A DNA stretch of 64,000 bases from Ascaphus truei (lineage: Eukaryota; Chordata; Amphibia; Anura; Ascaphidae): positions 72,536,887 through 72,600,886 of the forward strand of contig CM071570.1 of assembly GCA_036426205.1 (NCBI GenBank), given 5' to 3'. Shown here piece after piece: positions 10,973 through 22,105 of the stretch. Made by a program: the position numbers and the translations under genes. Positions within the stretch are counted from its first letter, which is position 1; each line of letters starts with the position of its first letter. A model generated the notes under the pieces. That model ran no database searches. It was not told the origin of the DNA and worked only from the letters and a program-made list of their open reading frames with translations.

Positions 10973-11834
10973 TTTTAAAAAGCATTAAGAAGAATACACA
11001 TTTCACTATATACACAGAACAAAGAAAGTCTGTTCCAGGGTTCGAGTTTACAGTCCTTTTACTAAAGTTTGGGCTACTACTGAGGTTTTAGCTGTAATAT
11101 TAACTTGTATTTATTTAACACCCCTCAATTCCCAATAGCTTTACAATTATGCTCCAGAAAAGTGCGTGCAGACACCTCTGGGATGGAATCCAAGTAGCTT
11201 ATAGTTCATTTATTAGTGATTTGCTTCACAAAAATGCTTTTCTCTCTATTGTTATATATCATTGTTTGAGTGTTTTGTCATCTTCATTAGTTATAGACAA
11301 GGGGAGTGAAAGACAGAACCACCACTGCAGAGATTAGCAGCTAGTATGTATAGGTGAGAAGGGAACAAATAAAGGGACCCCTCAAATCCCTAGAGACAAT
11401 ACTGTATATCCATAGGATTCCCACACTCATTTTGCTAGAGATGACACCGAAATAGAATAGGCAAAATATTTGATATTTACTCACAAAGTAGAAATATATA
11501 CAACAAATGTATTCAACATAAATACGCACTATGAATGGAGAAATATATATCGTACAGGAATAAAGCACTATGTCAAAGTATATTGTTCAATAAATTAAAT
11601 AGTCCACTGGTCTGTGTCTTTACAGATGGAACATGATTCATGTGTAATTGGCCCCAAAAAGTGTGCACCTCATCCACGACCTAGCCGCAGTGATCCGCAA
11701 CTGAGTTGCATGTACCTTGTTCGTGGTCAGACAGAATTATTTGTGTTGTTGCACTTCAGTGCGTATCCAGCAGGTGGCGCACTCAATATCTTTGCCTATG
11801 ATACTCCGAATGGTATAATGCAGTGAATACAGGT
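10973..11834. other. Repeat fragments ahead of the forkhead pseudogene
   Basis: Bases 11585-11615 (ttcaataaattaaatagtcc then actggtctgtg) recur inverted at 23167-23205, so this is repetitive DNA. Otherwise no gene is recognised. An open frame at 11614-11823 (70 codons) sits just upstream of the forkhead relic but lacks similarity I recognise. Confidence 0.4.
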
Positions 11835-12404
11835 GCGCCATTCAATTTGGGACAGATAAGAGAGCAACTCTAACTGAGGTCTATGAGTATATCTTTGACA
11901 AGTACAAATTCTACAAACACTAAACCAAGACGGGTGGAAGAATTCTCTTAGACACAACTTAAGCATGAATTATAGCTTTATTAGACCATCTTCACATCTT
12001 GGCATGAGGGGCGGGTGCTGGGTACATCATTGCTGGGTATGTTCGATCATGGCAACTCTCAAAGTGGAAAGAGATTGGTCGGGACCAAGAGATTGAATAA
12101 TAGACCGGTCCCTCCAATCTGCCTCCACCTGAGTACCTGCTTCAACCTAATAGGCCTGTCCCAATACCATTACCAGTACGGATCAACCAACTCCACAAAC
12201 AAGATGAACTTATATCCCAACTATCTGCCTCCAGCCAAGAATCTGCTCCAACCTGCGTGCCTGCACCAATATCATTACCAGTACGGACCAATCAACTCCA
12301 AAAACGAGATGACCCAACATCCTAACTACATGATCAACTCAAGCAACTACATACAGCATCCTCATTGCATCAACTATGGATCACTGCAACCAATTTTAAA
12401 ATGA
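11835..12404 (+). pseudogene. Forkhead-domain pseudogene with duplicated Tyr/Gln-rich tail
   Basis: Three frames together give a near-canonical forkhead domain. Bases 11835-11920 encode DKRATLTEVYEYIFDKYKFY. After a frameshift, bases 11925-11990 encode NQDGWKNSLRHNLSMNYSFI, containing the recognition helix in its usual WKNSLRHNLS form. Then RGGCW and, in the frame of 12015-12404, GMFDHGNSQSGKRL form the second wing. An in-frame stop and two shifts disrupt it. The tail to the stop at 12404 holds two copies of a ~40-residue unit containing QYHYQYG and ending PNY. The N-terminal part of the domain is missing or in an unrecognised exon. The helix is closer to ordinary Fox proteins than in the two transposon-borne copies. 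The subfamily is undetermined; wing-2 spacing resembles FoxI/E/D-type proteins, which is weak evidence. Confidence 0.7.
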
Positions 12405-12419
12405 TCTAATCAAGGTAAA

Positions 12420-13012
12420 TATAAATTTACACAAGTTTACATACAGTACTGTACTTTAATGACCCGCATATACGCTCTATAGATCATGCATGCTACATTA
12501 AATATGCATTCCATGGACCACGAATGCACATACAGTACTGTACTTTAAGCATTTCATTATTTAATGTTTATTAATAGTGTACAGTGAATTATTTCACAAT
12601 TCTACAGAATTCAAAACGTCAAATCGACAGCCAGAAGATGTCGATCGAAGTCTACAAACCATAATATTTTTAACCTTTTTAATACTGTCAAGATATATTT
12701 TTTATATTATCAGTGATATATACATATATAGACACTTTTGTACTATATTTTAATCGTAGTGGGCACATACTGTATACAGTACATTATTATACTTTTATAC
12801 AATGCAAAACATTGCAAATGCAAAGTGACTACTTTCTTCTGTTATATGACAGTATTCAGTGTTCACATTAGTGCTGGGGGATTTGGCCACACTATCGACT
12901 GGATGTTTACATAGGACAAAAACCCCTCCCCCACTTTGCTTATATGAAGCGGAAAACTCTCCCCAGTGAGAAATTCCAGTGACCAAGGACCCTTCTCACT
13001 AATTCTCTGCCT
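12420..13012. repeat. Dispersed repeat, left part, interrupted by a LINE
   Basis: The segment contains tattttaatcgtagtgggca, cacattagtgctg, cactatcgactggatg and a ttctctgccttt end. All recur at 20360-20665, and the remainder of the unit (ctcctctttccgcctcctctg onward) reappears at 15955-16130. The L2-like LINE at 13013-15955 therefore landed inside this repeat. It is rich in tacagtactgta words. Confidence 0.7.
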
Positions 13013-15955
13013 TTATTGTATTGTATTGTATGTCTTTATTTATATAGCGCCATAAATGTACATAGCGCTTCACAGTAGTAATACATATCATATAAATAAC
13101 AAATAATATAAATAACAGATCATGGGAATAAGTGCTTCAGACATACTGTAAAAGTAACATTAAGGAAGGAGTCCCTGCTCCGAGGAGCTTACAATCTAAT
13201 TGGTAGGTAGGGAGAACGTACAGAGACAGTAGGAGGGAATTCTAGTAAGTGCGTCTGCAGGGGGCCAAGCTTAATGTATCATGTGTCCATGATTATCCAG
13301 TGCTATTCATATGCTTCTTTAAGCAGATGTGTCTTAAGGTGAGTCTTAAAGGTGGATAGCGAGGGGGCTAGTCGGGTATTGAGGGGAAGGGCATTCCAGA
13401 GATGTGGGGCAGAAAGTGAGAAAGGTTTAAGGCGGGAGAGAGCTTTAGATACAAAGGGGGTAGAAAGAAGACATCCTTGAGAAGAACGCAAGAGTCGGGA
13501 TGGTGCATAGCGAGAAATTAGGGCTGAGATGTAAGGAGGGGCAGAAGAATGTAAAGCTTTAAAAGTGAGCAGGAGAATTGAGTGTGAGATACAGGATTTA
13601 ATCGGAAGCCAGGAGATGGATTTCAGGAGGGGAGATGCGGAGACAGATTTAGGAAAGAGTAGAGTGATTCTGGCGGCAGCGTTTAGGATAGATTGTAGGG
13701 GAGACAGGTGAGAGGCAGGAAGGCCGGACAGCAGGAGGTTGCAGTAATCGAGACGTGAGAGAATGAGGGCCTGAGTCAGAGTTTTAGCAGTTGAGTAACA
13801 GAGGAAAGGGCGTATCTTTGTGATATTGCGGAGGAAAAAGCGACAAGTTTTAGAAACGTTTTGAATATGAGAGGAGAATGAGAGTGAGGAATCAAGTGTA
13901 ACCCCTAGGCAGCGTGCGTGGGCTACTGGGTGAATGATCGTATTTCCAATAGCAATGTGGAAGGAGGTAGTAGGGCCAGGTTTGGGAGGAAGTATAAGGA
14001 GCTCTGTTTTTGCCATGTTAAGTTTCAGTCGGCGGATGGCCATCCAGGATGATATTCCAGAGAGGCATTCAGAAACTTTGGTCTGTGTAGCAGGTGTAAG
14101 GTCAGGGGTTGAAAGGTAAATTTGTGTGTCGTCAGCATAGAGGTGATATTTAAACCCAAAAGATGTGATTAGGTCACCTAGAGAGAGTGTGTAAAGAGAA
14201 AAGAGAAGCGGTCCCAGGACAGAGCCATGGGGTTCCCCCACAGAGAGATCAATAGAGGAGGAGGAGGTGTTGCAAAAGAGACACTGAAAGTACGATGGGA
14301 GAGGTAAGAGGAGATCCAAGATAAAGCTTTATTCCGAATACCAAGAGTATGGAGAATGTGAAGGAGAACAGGGTGGTCCACGGTGTCGAATGCTGCAGAG
14401 AGGTCGAGTAATATAAGCAGAGTGTAATGACCTCTGTCTTTGGCAGCATGGAGGTCATCAGTTATTTTAGCGAGGGCTGTTTCAGTAGAGTGAGCAGTGC
14501 GGAAGCCAGATTGTAGAGGGTCTAGGAGAGAATAGGTGTTGAGAATGTGTAGCAATTGAGAGAATACAAGACGTTCAAGGAGTTTGGAGGCAAAAGGCAG
14601 GAGGAAGCCAGGTCGATAGTTAGAAGGACAGGTAGGGTCAAGCTTGCTGTTTTTGAGTAATGGTATAACGGTTGCATGCTTGAAGGAGGATGGAAAGGTA
14701 CCAGAGTAGAGGGAAGAGTTAAAGATCTGTGTGGGCATAGGGATTATAGAAGGAGCAAGAGGTTTTAGGAGATGGGAGGGAATGGGATCAAGAGGGCAAG
14801 TGGTAGAGGGAGAAGAGGAGATTAGCAGTGACACATCCTCCTCCGAGATAGCGGAAAAAGAGTCAAGAAAGGCAGGAGGCAAGTTGGGAAGCATTGTGGG
14901 ATGGGACGAGGCAACAGATGGGATGTTCTGCCGTATGGATTCCACCTTTCCCTTAAAAATGTCAGCAAAGTCCTGAGGTGAGATGGAGGAAGAAGAGGAG
15001 GCAGCTGAGGGAGGTCTGAGTAGAGAGTCAAAGACAGAAAAGAGACGGCGTGGGTTAGACTTGTGTGTGTTGATTAGTGATGAAAAGTAGGTTTGTTTAG
15101 CCTGAGAGAGGGCAGAGTTGAAACAGGATAGCATAAATTTGTAGTGAATGAAGTCTGCGAGCGTATGAGATTTCCTCCAGAGGCATTCAGAGGAACGAGT
15201 GGAGGAATGCAGCATGCGTGTGTGGGAGTTTAGCCAGGGTCTAGGGTTAGAAGGGCGAGGACGGCAGAGAGAAAGCGGGGCATGAAGATCAAGCGAGGAA
15301 GATAAGGCAGAGTTGTAGTTCCTGACCAGGTTGTCAGGGTCTGAAGCAGAACTGAGAGAGGAGAGGGAGGAGCGTAAAGTGGAATCAAGAGCTGGTAGGT
15401 TAATAGAGCGCAGGCTTCTGCAAAAACGAGGGCGAGGTGGAGATGGAGATGGAGAGAAGCGAGAGAGCGAAAATGAGATGAGGTGATGGTCAGAGAGAGG
15501 AAAAGGGGAAATGGAGAAATCGGAAAGAGAGAAATTTTTAGTGAAAACCAGGTCTAGGTAGTGTCCATCCTTGTGGGTGCTGGCTTCAGTCCACTGTTGA
15601 AGGCCAAAAGAAGAGGTTAGAGAAAGAAAGCGGGAAGCCCAAGGGAGAGAGGGGTCATCAATGTGGCAGTTGAAGTCCCCAAGGAGAAGAACAGGGGAGT
15701 CTGAGGAGAGAAAGAAAGAGAGACAGGATTCAAAGTGAGAAAGGCAGAAGGGGGATGAGTAGAGGAAGGTGGGCGATAGATAACCGCAACATGGACAGGG
15801 AGAGGAGAGAAGATCTGGACTGTGTGAACCTCAAAGGAGGGAAAAGCAAGAGAGAGAGGAATAGGAACGGTTCAGTAGCGGCAGAGAGAGGAGAGCAGGA
15901 GCCCCACGCCTCCACCCCTGCCATCAGGGCGCGGAGTGTGTAGAGAAAAATGCAG
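13013..15955 (-). mobile_element. L2-like LINE, 5'-truncated (endonuclease to 3' tail)
   Basis: On the minus strand the endonuclease C-terminal region comes first, with GGGVGLL (about 15895), [10 protein letters not shown] (about 15780) and [11 protein letters not shown] (about 15670). A long open frame then runs through [11 protein letters not shown] to the RT start. The RT frame at 14178-15215 has [36 protein letters not shown] and [13 protein letters not shown]. After a shift, 13303-14319 carries [13 protein letters not shown], the catalytic YADDTQIY and [13 protein letters not shown], and ends [11 protein letters not shown]...HLLKEAYE. The 3' UTR ends in tatagcgcc and a (TATTG)n tail. Two or more frameshifts make it inactive. 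The YADD box and C-terminal blocks suit the L2 group; CR1 is the alternative. Confidence 0.85.
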
Positions 15956-16130
15956 CCACCCACCCCTCGACTCCTCTAGCCACCTCCTCCTCTTCCCCCC
16001 TCCTCTGAAATTCAAATTCCTATAGAATGACACGTATAGGCTATGCGTTCCATAGACACACATGCGCATAGACAAAGCATTGACTGTGAAGGTGAAGGGG
16101 TTAACCAGGCTTATAATAAAGGTCAAGCCC
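15956..16130. repeat. Right part of the repeat split by the L2-like LINE
   Basis: It matches 20700-20840: cacctcctcctcttcccccc, a block around gcgttccatagacacacatg, then tagacaaagca. It continues the copy begun at 12420. Confidence 0.65.
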
Positions 16131-17450
16131 ACTTGGTTAACCCTGACCTGTGTTTTAGGGTCTTAGAGTGTCAGCTCTGGGACCCAGATGTCAAAAATGT
16201 ATTACTGCAACTATATACTGATTTTGCGACATTAAAGAATGATGTGATTTTTGCCTTTACTGGGATGCTGGGATCGGGAGATTTCTAGGCTGTAAGTTTC
16301 AGGGTGGGTTTGGCGGAGAAAGTCTTAGCAGAATGTGTCTATGTAGCGGGGTTCCGGAGTTATGGGATACCCCAACAGTTGTATCCGTACATTGACTGAT
16401 ATCTTCGGATACAGCTAAGCGCATTACTCCGCCAACCTCAGGCCCTGGAAACGTTCTTACGACGCACCGCCAGGATCCCTGCTGCAGCATCTTCCAGACA
16501 AGGTCAATGGGTATAAAGGGGTTCAAATATATCTGTAGGTATACACGGAGTCCTTAGTATAGCATGGGATCTCCAGTATAGCAGAGGTACCCACATACAT
16601 GCCCAGGTATCCCGAGCCTAGAGTAGGGGTTCAGGAAGGTGCTCGAGCTAAGGTTATAAAGCTGAGCATGTTTGCAGTGTTTTAAAAGTTTACAAGTATT
16701 TATCTCATGTGTACCAGAAATAAAGCTAGTGATTGTAAGGTAATAGATACACTCACTCCACCCAACACCAGAATAAGAACTCATAACTTTTAGCACAGAA
16801 GACAGGGCACCATATCTTTTATAAAACGGGTATAGTTTAGATATTGATAGCTTATATATAAACTGAGGGCTTTCTAAGTCATGGTTTCCGGAAGACCCAG
16901 ATGGCTATAGTTGGTGCCTCTGTGTCTGTCCAGAGGCCGTACTTGAAAGGCTCAAAGATGCCTAGGTGTTAGGGCAGGAGGGGCACTGCCCTTATTCTGG
17001 AGTACCCATATCCTGGCCTGACACAAGGTAAGCTAACACTATGCCAAAATCCAGACTCTGTGGAGCCTGAGCATAAGGTGGGCTCAGTATGCAAAGAGGC
17101 GGAGGGGCCAAGTTAACCCATGTCCCCTTGCTATCTGAGAAAATGTGCCCACCTTGTTTTACAATACTGGAAAATCGGTGTTTGGCTGGCATGAGAATTC
17201 CCACGCTCTGATAATCTGTCCAGGTTAGTGTATGAGGGCCTGAACGCTTATGAGGGCCTGCAGCCAATGGGGAGCGCAGATTCCAAGGAGATTCCAAGCG
17301 TCACACCAACAGCGGCGAAGTAACAGATGTCCAGGACTTTTTATGAGTAACTACCGGTCATTGGAAAGTGCTCGAAAAAGGTGATCTGAAGGAATTTACT
17401 TCCGAAAACGGATTTATTCATTAGCCCCTGTACCCTTGTCTTCACGGGCC
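16131..17450. other. Unassigned sequence, possibly part of an LTR element
   Basis: No recognised protein. It lies downstream, in minus-strand terms, of the coiled-coil relic, so it could contain the remainder of that LTR element. I could not find a second LTR matching 19571-20192. Confidence 0.4.
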
Positions 17451-17453
17451 TTA

Positions 17454-17748
17454 GGCTTTGCCTATAGTGCCGCCGACGGCGACACGATGGGTGACGTCCC
17501 CCGTCACCGTCGCCACCGTCGCAAGTTATGTTTCGCCGGTCGGCCGCATCGCGGGATTCCCGCAATTTGATTTGTTCAAGGGCCGTCACGTGACACGACG
17601 GCCCTTGAAAAATCAAATTTTGTCGGCGGCGGTTTTTCGCGACGTCACTCCGTCGCTTGTCGCCGTCGCGTGCACTATAAGCGCACGTGGCGGCAGCAAT
17701 GCTTTTGTTTTTCGGCAAATTCGCATCGCCAGCACTATAAGCACGGCC
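17454..17748. mobile_element. Palindromic 295-bp Harbinger-like MITE
   Basis: TTA is duplicated at 17451-17453 and 17749-17751. The termini are ggctttgcctatagtgc and, inverted, ggccgtgcttatagtgc. The inverted repeat extends far inward: the centre folds as a stem with arms caaatttgatt-like/ttcaagggccgtcacgtg and cacgtgacacgacggccctt around a CACGTG core. It is CpG-rich. It interrupts the minus-strand coiled-coil relic. Confidence 0.8.
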
Positions 17749-17754
17749 TTAGTT

Positions 17755-18835
17755 TCTGTGGGATACAGACGCTTGGGCAGGGCCAATACCTTTTCCTGTG
17801 CTTTACTGTTCCGTATAGCCTCCTTTTGTTTTAACTCTACCGCCATCTTTTTCATGTACTGCTTCTGTTACCCAAGTGTCGGTTTTAGGTTTGTAACCTT
17901 TTTCTCCAACTTCATCTAAGAAACCTCCTGCTGGGCAGCAGTAGAGTCCAACGTAGTGTCCAACTCAGTTTTCATAGCCTTGAGCTCCTCGCCAATGTCA
18001 TGCTTTTGTTTCTCTGCCTTCTTGCGGCCGCACGCTCAGACTCCATGTCCTTCCTCAGGTATTGAAGCTGTCCTTCTGCACTTCTATTTCCACTCAGTGC
18101 AGCTGCCAGTTCAGCTTCTTTAGAGTTGAGTCGCGATTCCACATCTCCCAGCTGACTCAGAGCAAGGCTTAAATTTGTTTCCTTTTCTCTATTTCTGACA
18201 TGCAGCTGCCGGTGCTCTTCCTGGACCTTGTCCAGCTCCAGCTGCAGTCGGGTCCTCTCATTGGCCGTGTGGTCCAGTAGCTTGCAGGCATCGACCATCT
18301 TGTTCTAATAGCGCAGTGTTAGGCCGGCAACTTGATGGATGGATGGACACCGTCTCCCTCTCTTGCTCCAGTTTCTGGACCTTCTACCACTCCCTCTCAT
18401 ACAGAGTCATCTTGCATCTAAGCTCCGCCTCCAGTGATGCTCTGGTGATGCTAGGCGTGGCCTTCAGCTCCTCATGCTGCTCTGCGAGGACATACTGTGT
18501 ACTCAGGCTCTCCAGTAGCACTTGTATTTTTTGAGAAGCCTGGAAACTTTCATTCTGTAGCACTCGCTGCTTCTCCTCAGCATCCGCCTATTTCACCTTG
18601 GCCTCTCGCAGACTCGCACACAGCTCTTGCAGCTGGCTCCGCAGTCTCTGCTCTGCTTGTGTGCGCTGCTCCAGGGAGACACGTTCTTTATGCAGCCGTC
18701 TTTCTGCACTCTCCAGTGCTACCTGCACTTCTAATTTTTCCCATGTAAATTCTTTCTTTACTCCATAAAGTTCTGTGTTGAGCGTGCAAACCTCTTTGCT
18801 GAGTAACTTCTAGTTCTGTGATGAAGTTTTGAACA
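17755..18835 (-). pseudogene. Coiled-coil relic resembling lamin coil 1 and non-muscle myosin II tail
   Basis: The minus-strand frames encode continuous heptad-type coiled coil. From 18300 down, a stretch starting DACKLLDHTANERTRLQLEL and ending VESRLNSKEAELAAALSGNR has the pattern of nuclear lamin coil 1A/1B (ER-RLQLEL-KV-EE, LNSKEA-L--ALS). Immediately after, KDMESERAA and, with a one-base shift, [20 protein letters not shown] then [12 protein letters not shown] match the non-muscle/smooth-muscle myosin II heavy-chain tail very closely. Farther upstream (18400-18830) other coiled coil includes ESAERRLHKERVSLEQRTQA. Stops and frameshifts break every part, and the MITE at 17454-17748 cuts it. 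No introns are obvious, so it is a processed or retro-captured sequence. It directly follows the gag-like segment of an LTR element on the same strand. Confidence 0.6.
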
Positions 18836-19375
18836 TCTTTCTGGGACATCTCATAATACTATGTTTCCAGTCAGCACTCGTTTGGTCCGAGTCGCTCGGT
18901 TTTCCATTCATGGCAGTAAGTGTGGCCTTTGTCATCTCAAGGCTAGTCATCATTCCCATGACAATTGTGCCAGGCGCTTTGGGCTGTTGCTCATCTCTGG
19001 TCTTTTCTGACCCACGCCTTCCTGACCACACGGGGTAAATACAATTCTGGACCTTTTGCTGCAAATGGAGACTCTCCTTTTCACGGTGCCCCATAGGAGT
19101 CCTTCTCCAGGACCTGGTATAGGGACTGCGCCATCTTCTGTACTAGCAACGCAGTCCTTTCAGTTTGTGACTTTGTCAGCTGCTGCACCAACGATGCAGT
19201 ACTGTCCGTTTGTATTTTTGAAATCTGCTGTAAATTCTCATTATGGGATTTTGACAATTGTTGCAACCCCTGCATTAACCTACTGTAGCAGCACTCTCTG
19301 TTTGGCTGCGCTGTAGAATAGCCATATTTTCTGCTTCATCACGTTGTACCGTGGTTAGAAATTCTTCCATTTTTC
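18836..19375 (-). pseudogene. Gag-like N-terminal region of an LTR retroelement
   Basis: Reading inward from the LTR, an ATG near 19370 opens a frame rich in Gln, Leu and Ser with internal repetition (LQQLSKSHNENLQQISKIQT, then SLVQQLTKSQTERTALLVQK). A stop follows near 19082, after which a shifted frame continues to 18810. The composition and position just inside an LTR resemble the start of Ty3/Gypsy gag proteins, but I see no capsid major-homology region or zinc knuckle. Treat it as a degraded retroelement leader or gag start. Confidence 0.45.
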
Positions 19376-19570
19376 ACTTTCATATGTATTCTTCACCTTG
19401 ACCTGTGTATCCTGCAAGCACAACTGGTCATACACAGTGGGACAGACTTTACTTGCAGAATCTGTTATTTGACTTCTGTTGGGCTGCCATTTTAAATCCC
19501 CATATTTATTTTCAAACCCAGTTTCCACTGCTCAGTGCCTTTTGGACTGCCCGCATTAAACTCCATCAAT
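19376..19570 (-). other. Leader between LTR and gag-like start
   Basis: Untranslated leader, on the minus strand. The primer-binding site cannot be assigned with confidence. Confidence 0.35.
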
Positions 19571-20192
19571 AGTGATGTCTGCATCATGTCGCAGTATCTT
19601 AGGTCCGATATTAAGGCAGGAAGCTCTGTCCTCCTTTACACAGGGTTTATTTTCAGGGGTTAAATAATACAATAACAGGCTCACCATCCCTTTAAGGCAA
19701 AACAAATCATAAAATAAACATCTACTCCTTCATAGGAGACTGACTAAACCTGCAGCTCCAGCCCTCTGTAGCCCTCTCAGTCTCTAGGCACAGCAATATA
19801 ATGTTTAGCTCTTATCTATTTCTGATGGGGGTCCGGCCTCATGAGAGTTCAGAAAATCCCTCTGTAGTTCCAATATCCTGGATAGGACATCCCTGCTTCA
19901 GCGCAGTCTCATGTCCTTCCTTCTATCTGAGATTACAACCTGGGCAGTCCCAGCAGGCTCCGCGACCACCGTCCAGCGAGCCTAGGGAACTGTGCCAGCC
20001 TCTTCCTAGCTGGGGAGAACTCTCTCTCCCCCTTCTCTGGAGAAAAGCAGTCTCTCTGTGTGCAGCTCCCTGTTTGCTTTTTATACTCCTGTTCACTCAG
20101 GAGTTCTCTCCTACAGAGGAGTTTAACCTCCTGTACACTGGAACCCATGCACTGCCAGCTTTCTAGTATCCAGAGACAGTGATTGTATCACA
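19571..20192 (-). mobile_element. LTR (minus strand), 5' LTR of the element below
   Basis: It shares long blocks with the solo LTR at 30625-31273: ggttaaataatacaataaca, ggcagtcccagcaggctccg and gcctaggg(a/g)actgtgccagc. The minus-strand AATAAA (plus tttatt, about 19647) fits a polyadenylation signal. The gag-like segment begins about 200 bp below it. The matching 3' LTR was not found. Confidence 0.65.
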
Positions 20193-21150
20193 ATATATTT
20201 TAATTGTGGGAACATAGAGATATACTGTAAACATTATTAGAGGCATATACATTATTGGCACACTTTTATACCAGGGGTGTTTCACTGAATAAAGTCTGGG
20301 CTACCAAAAAAGTATTGCAAAAGCAATGCACAGTGACTCTTTGCAATACAGGTGTTTCTGCTTTTTTCTATTTATATTTTAATCATAGTGGGCACATAAA
20401 GATATACTGTATACATTATTGTACTTTCACAGAAATAAAAACATTGTAAATGTAAAGTGATTTGTTTCTTCGTAATATTTACAGGTACAGTATTTAGTGT
20501 TAACATTAGTGCTGTGGGATTATTTGGTCACACTATCGACTGGATGCATGCATAGAATAGACAAAGCAGTCCAAAACACTTCAATTCTACCAAGCGAAAA
20601 ACTCTCCTCCGGGCAAAATACCAGTGGCCAAAGTCCCTTCTCACTTATGTTCTGCCTTTCCCTCATGTTTACAGAAACTTGCCCCCCCCCCCCTTCCACT
20701 ATGGCACCCTCCTCTTTCCGCCTCCTCTGTCATTCAATTGAATTTCAATGACATTGTATAACCTATGCGATCCATAGACACGTATGCACATAGACTAAGC
20801 AGAGACTCAACCCCTGTAGCCTTTATTTCTGCAAGTGCAGTATAGTGACTAGGTGTCATTTTTTTAAATTTAAAACAAACATTATAATCGCAGTGTGCAC
20901 ATTATTAGAGGCATATACATTATTGACACACTTTTATACTAGGGGAGATTCGCTGAATACAGACGTGAGTACCAAAAAAGTATTGCAAATGCACAGTGTC
21001 TCTGCAATAGAGAGGTTTTTACTTTTTTATATATTTTTATGTTTTAATCATAGTGGGCACATAGAGGTACAGTATACTGTATACATTATTAGACTTTTAT
21101 ACTACATACATTATTATACTTTTAGCTACAGTAGGTGTGAAGTGGCCTGC
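20193..21150. repeat. Two further copies of the 12.4-kb repeat
   Basis: Bases 20200-20840 and 20880-21140 each contain ttttaatcatagtgggcaca, attattagaggcatatacat and accaaaaaagtattgcaaa. The first also carries the full right part (cactatcgactggatgcatg to catagacacgtatgcacata). No genes seen. Confidence 0.7.
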
Positions 21151-21583
21151 TAGAAGCCACACTCAGATATAGAAAAAAAGGTGCTCGATAGCGCTCTAAC
21201 AAACCCAAAAATACATACAATAACCACTTATTGTGTAAATAATTATAAACATAAGCAAATCGTGCTCAACTGCAGTGCATAAAATAGTGATATAAGGTGA
21301 TAAAAAGACTAATGAACACAATACAACCCTTGAATAAAGACTGTTCCACTTGTCTTGCATCAGTTGATCCTCCAAAAAATCAGGGGAGCGTGTCTCGTAG
21401 CCATGAAAATAAAAAAAACATCACATAGTGTAGTAATGTTTAAATTAAGTTGGATGGCTGCTTGATTTTGACTATCTTCATGTGAGTAGTCATTTTTGAG
21501 CTTCTGCACCTAATCATTGATTTAAACATTACTACACTATGTGATGTTTTTTTTTTATTTTCATGGCTACGAGAAGCCACACT
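21151..21583. mobile_element. Insertion flanked by a 13-bp duplication, with a 50-bp inverted repeat
   Basis: agaagccacactc occurs at both ends (about 21152 and 21572), as expected for a target duplication. Inside, cgtagccatgaaaataaaa followed by acatcacatagtgtagtaat at 21396-21443 is repeated inverted at 21522-21571. The first part (ggtgctcgatagcgctctaa) resembles the ends of frog Penelope/DIRS-type repeats. No ORF is supported. Bases 21584-21845 are unannotated. Confidence 0.5.
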
Positions 21584-21845
21584 CGACATGAGTATCTCAC
21601 CTTTTGTTAATTGTGAAATGGGGACAAGTCCCCCCGGGGTGCTGCTAAACTCCTCTGGATAAGGTGATCTGTATAACCATATAAAGATTAGAAGATTTTT
21701 TTGATCTTTTGTTAAGCAACCTGAAAACAGAGAAAAGGGGATTATTAAACTGTTATACGGTTTAACGAAAGTGGAAACAAAAAATGGACTGGAAATACAC
21801 CCAAGCAAAACGACACAAAAGGAGAACAAATATATATAAGAAGAA

Positions 21846-22105
21846 AGGGTGTCTCACCCTGAAACGTTGCCCCCCTTTTCAGTTACAGCGGATTTTTTCT
21901 GCCTTTATTTGTTGGCTCCTTTTTTGTTTCCCTTTATTTTTGATCACTGTTTTTTGTCCCCCCTTGACTCTTGCAAATATATATATATTTGCAAGAGTCG
22001 GGGGTACAAAAACAGTGAATCACAAAATAAGGGAAACAAAAAAGAGTCCAACAAATAAAGGCTAGAAAAAATCGCTGGGGCTGTAACTGAAAAGGGGGCA
22101 ACGTT
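21846..22105. mobile_element. Head-to-head Penelope-like termini forming a ~115-bp-arm palindrome
   Basis: The left arm (21864-21976) reads cgttgccccccttttcagtt, cctttatttgttggctcctt and gactcttgcaaatata. The right arm (21982-22103) is its inverse, ending aaagggggcaacgtt. The centre is tatatatata. Just outside the left arm, gggtgtctcaccctgaaacg has a hairpin followed by tGAAAcg, like the stem II-GAAA part of the hammerhead ribozymes of Penelope-like elements. Confidence 0.65.

Noticed and set aside
13934..15943. Short plus-strand ORFs across the L2-like LINE
   Set aside because: Shadows of the minus-strand RT/endonuclease frames.
17458..17919. 153-codon plus-strand ORF over the palindromic MITE
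   Set aside because: It spans a MITE and the antisense of the coiled-coil relic.
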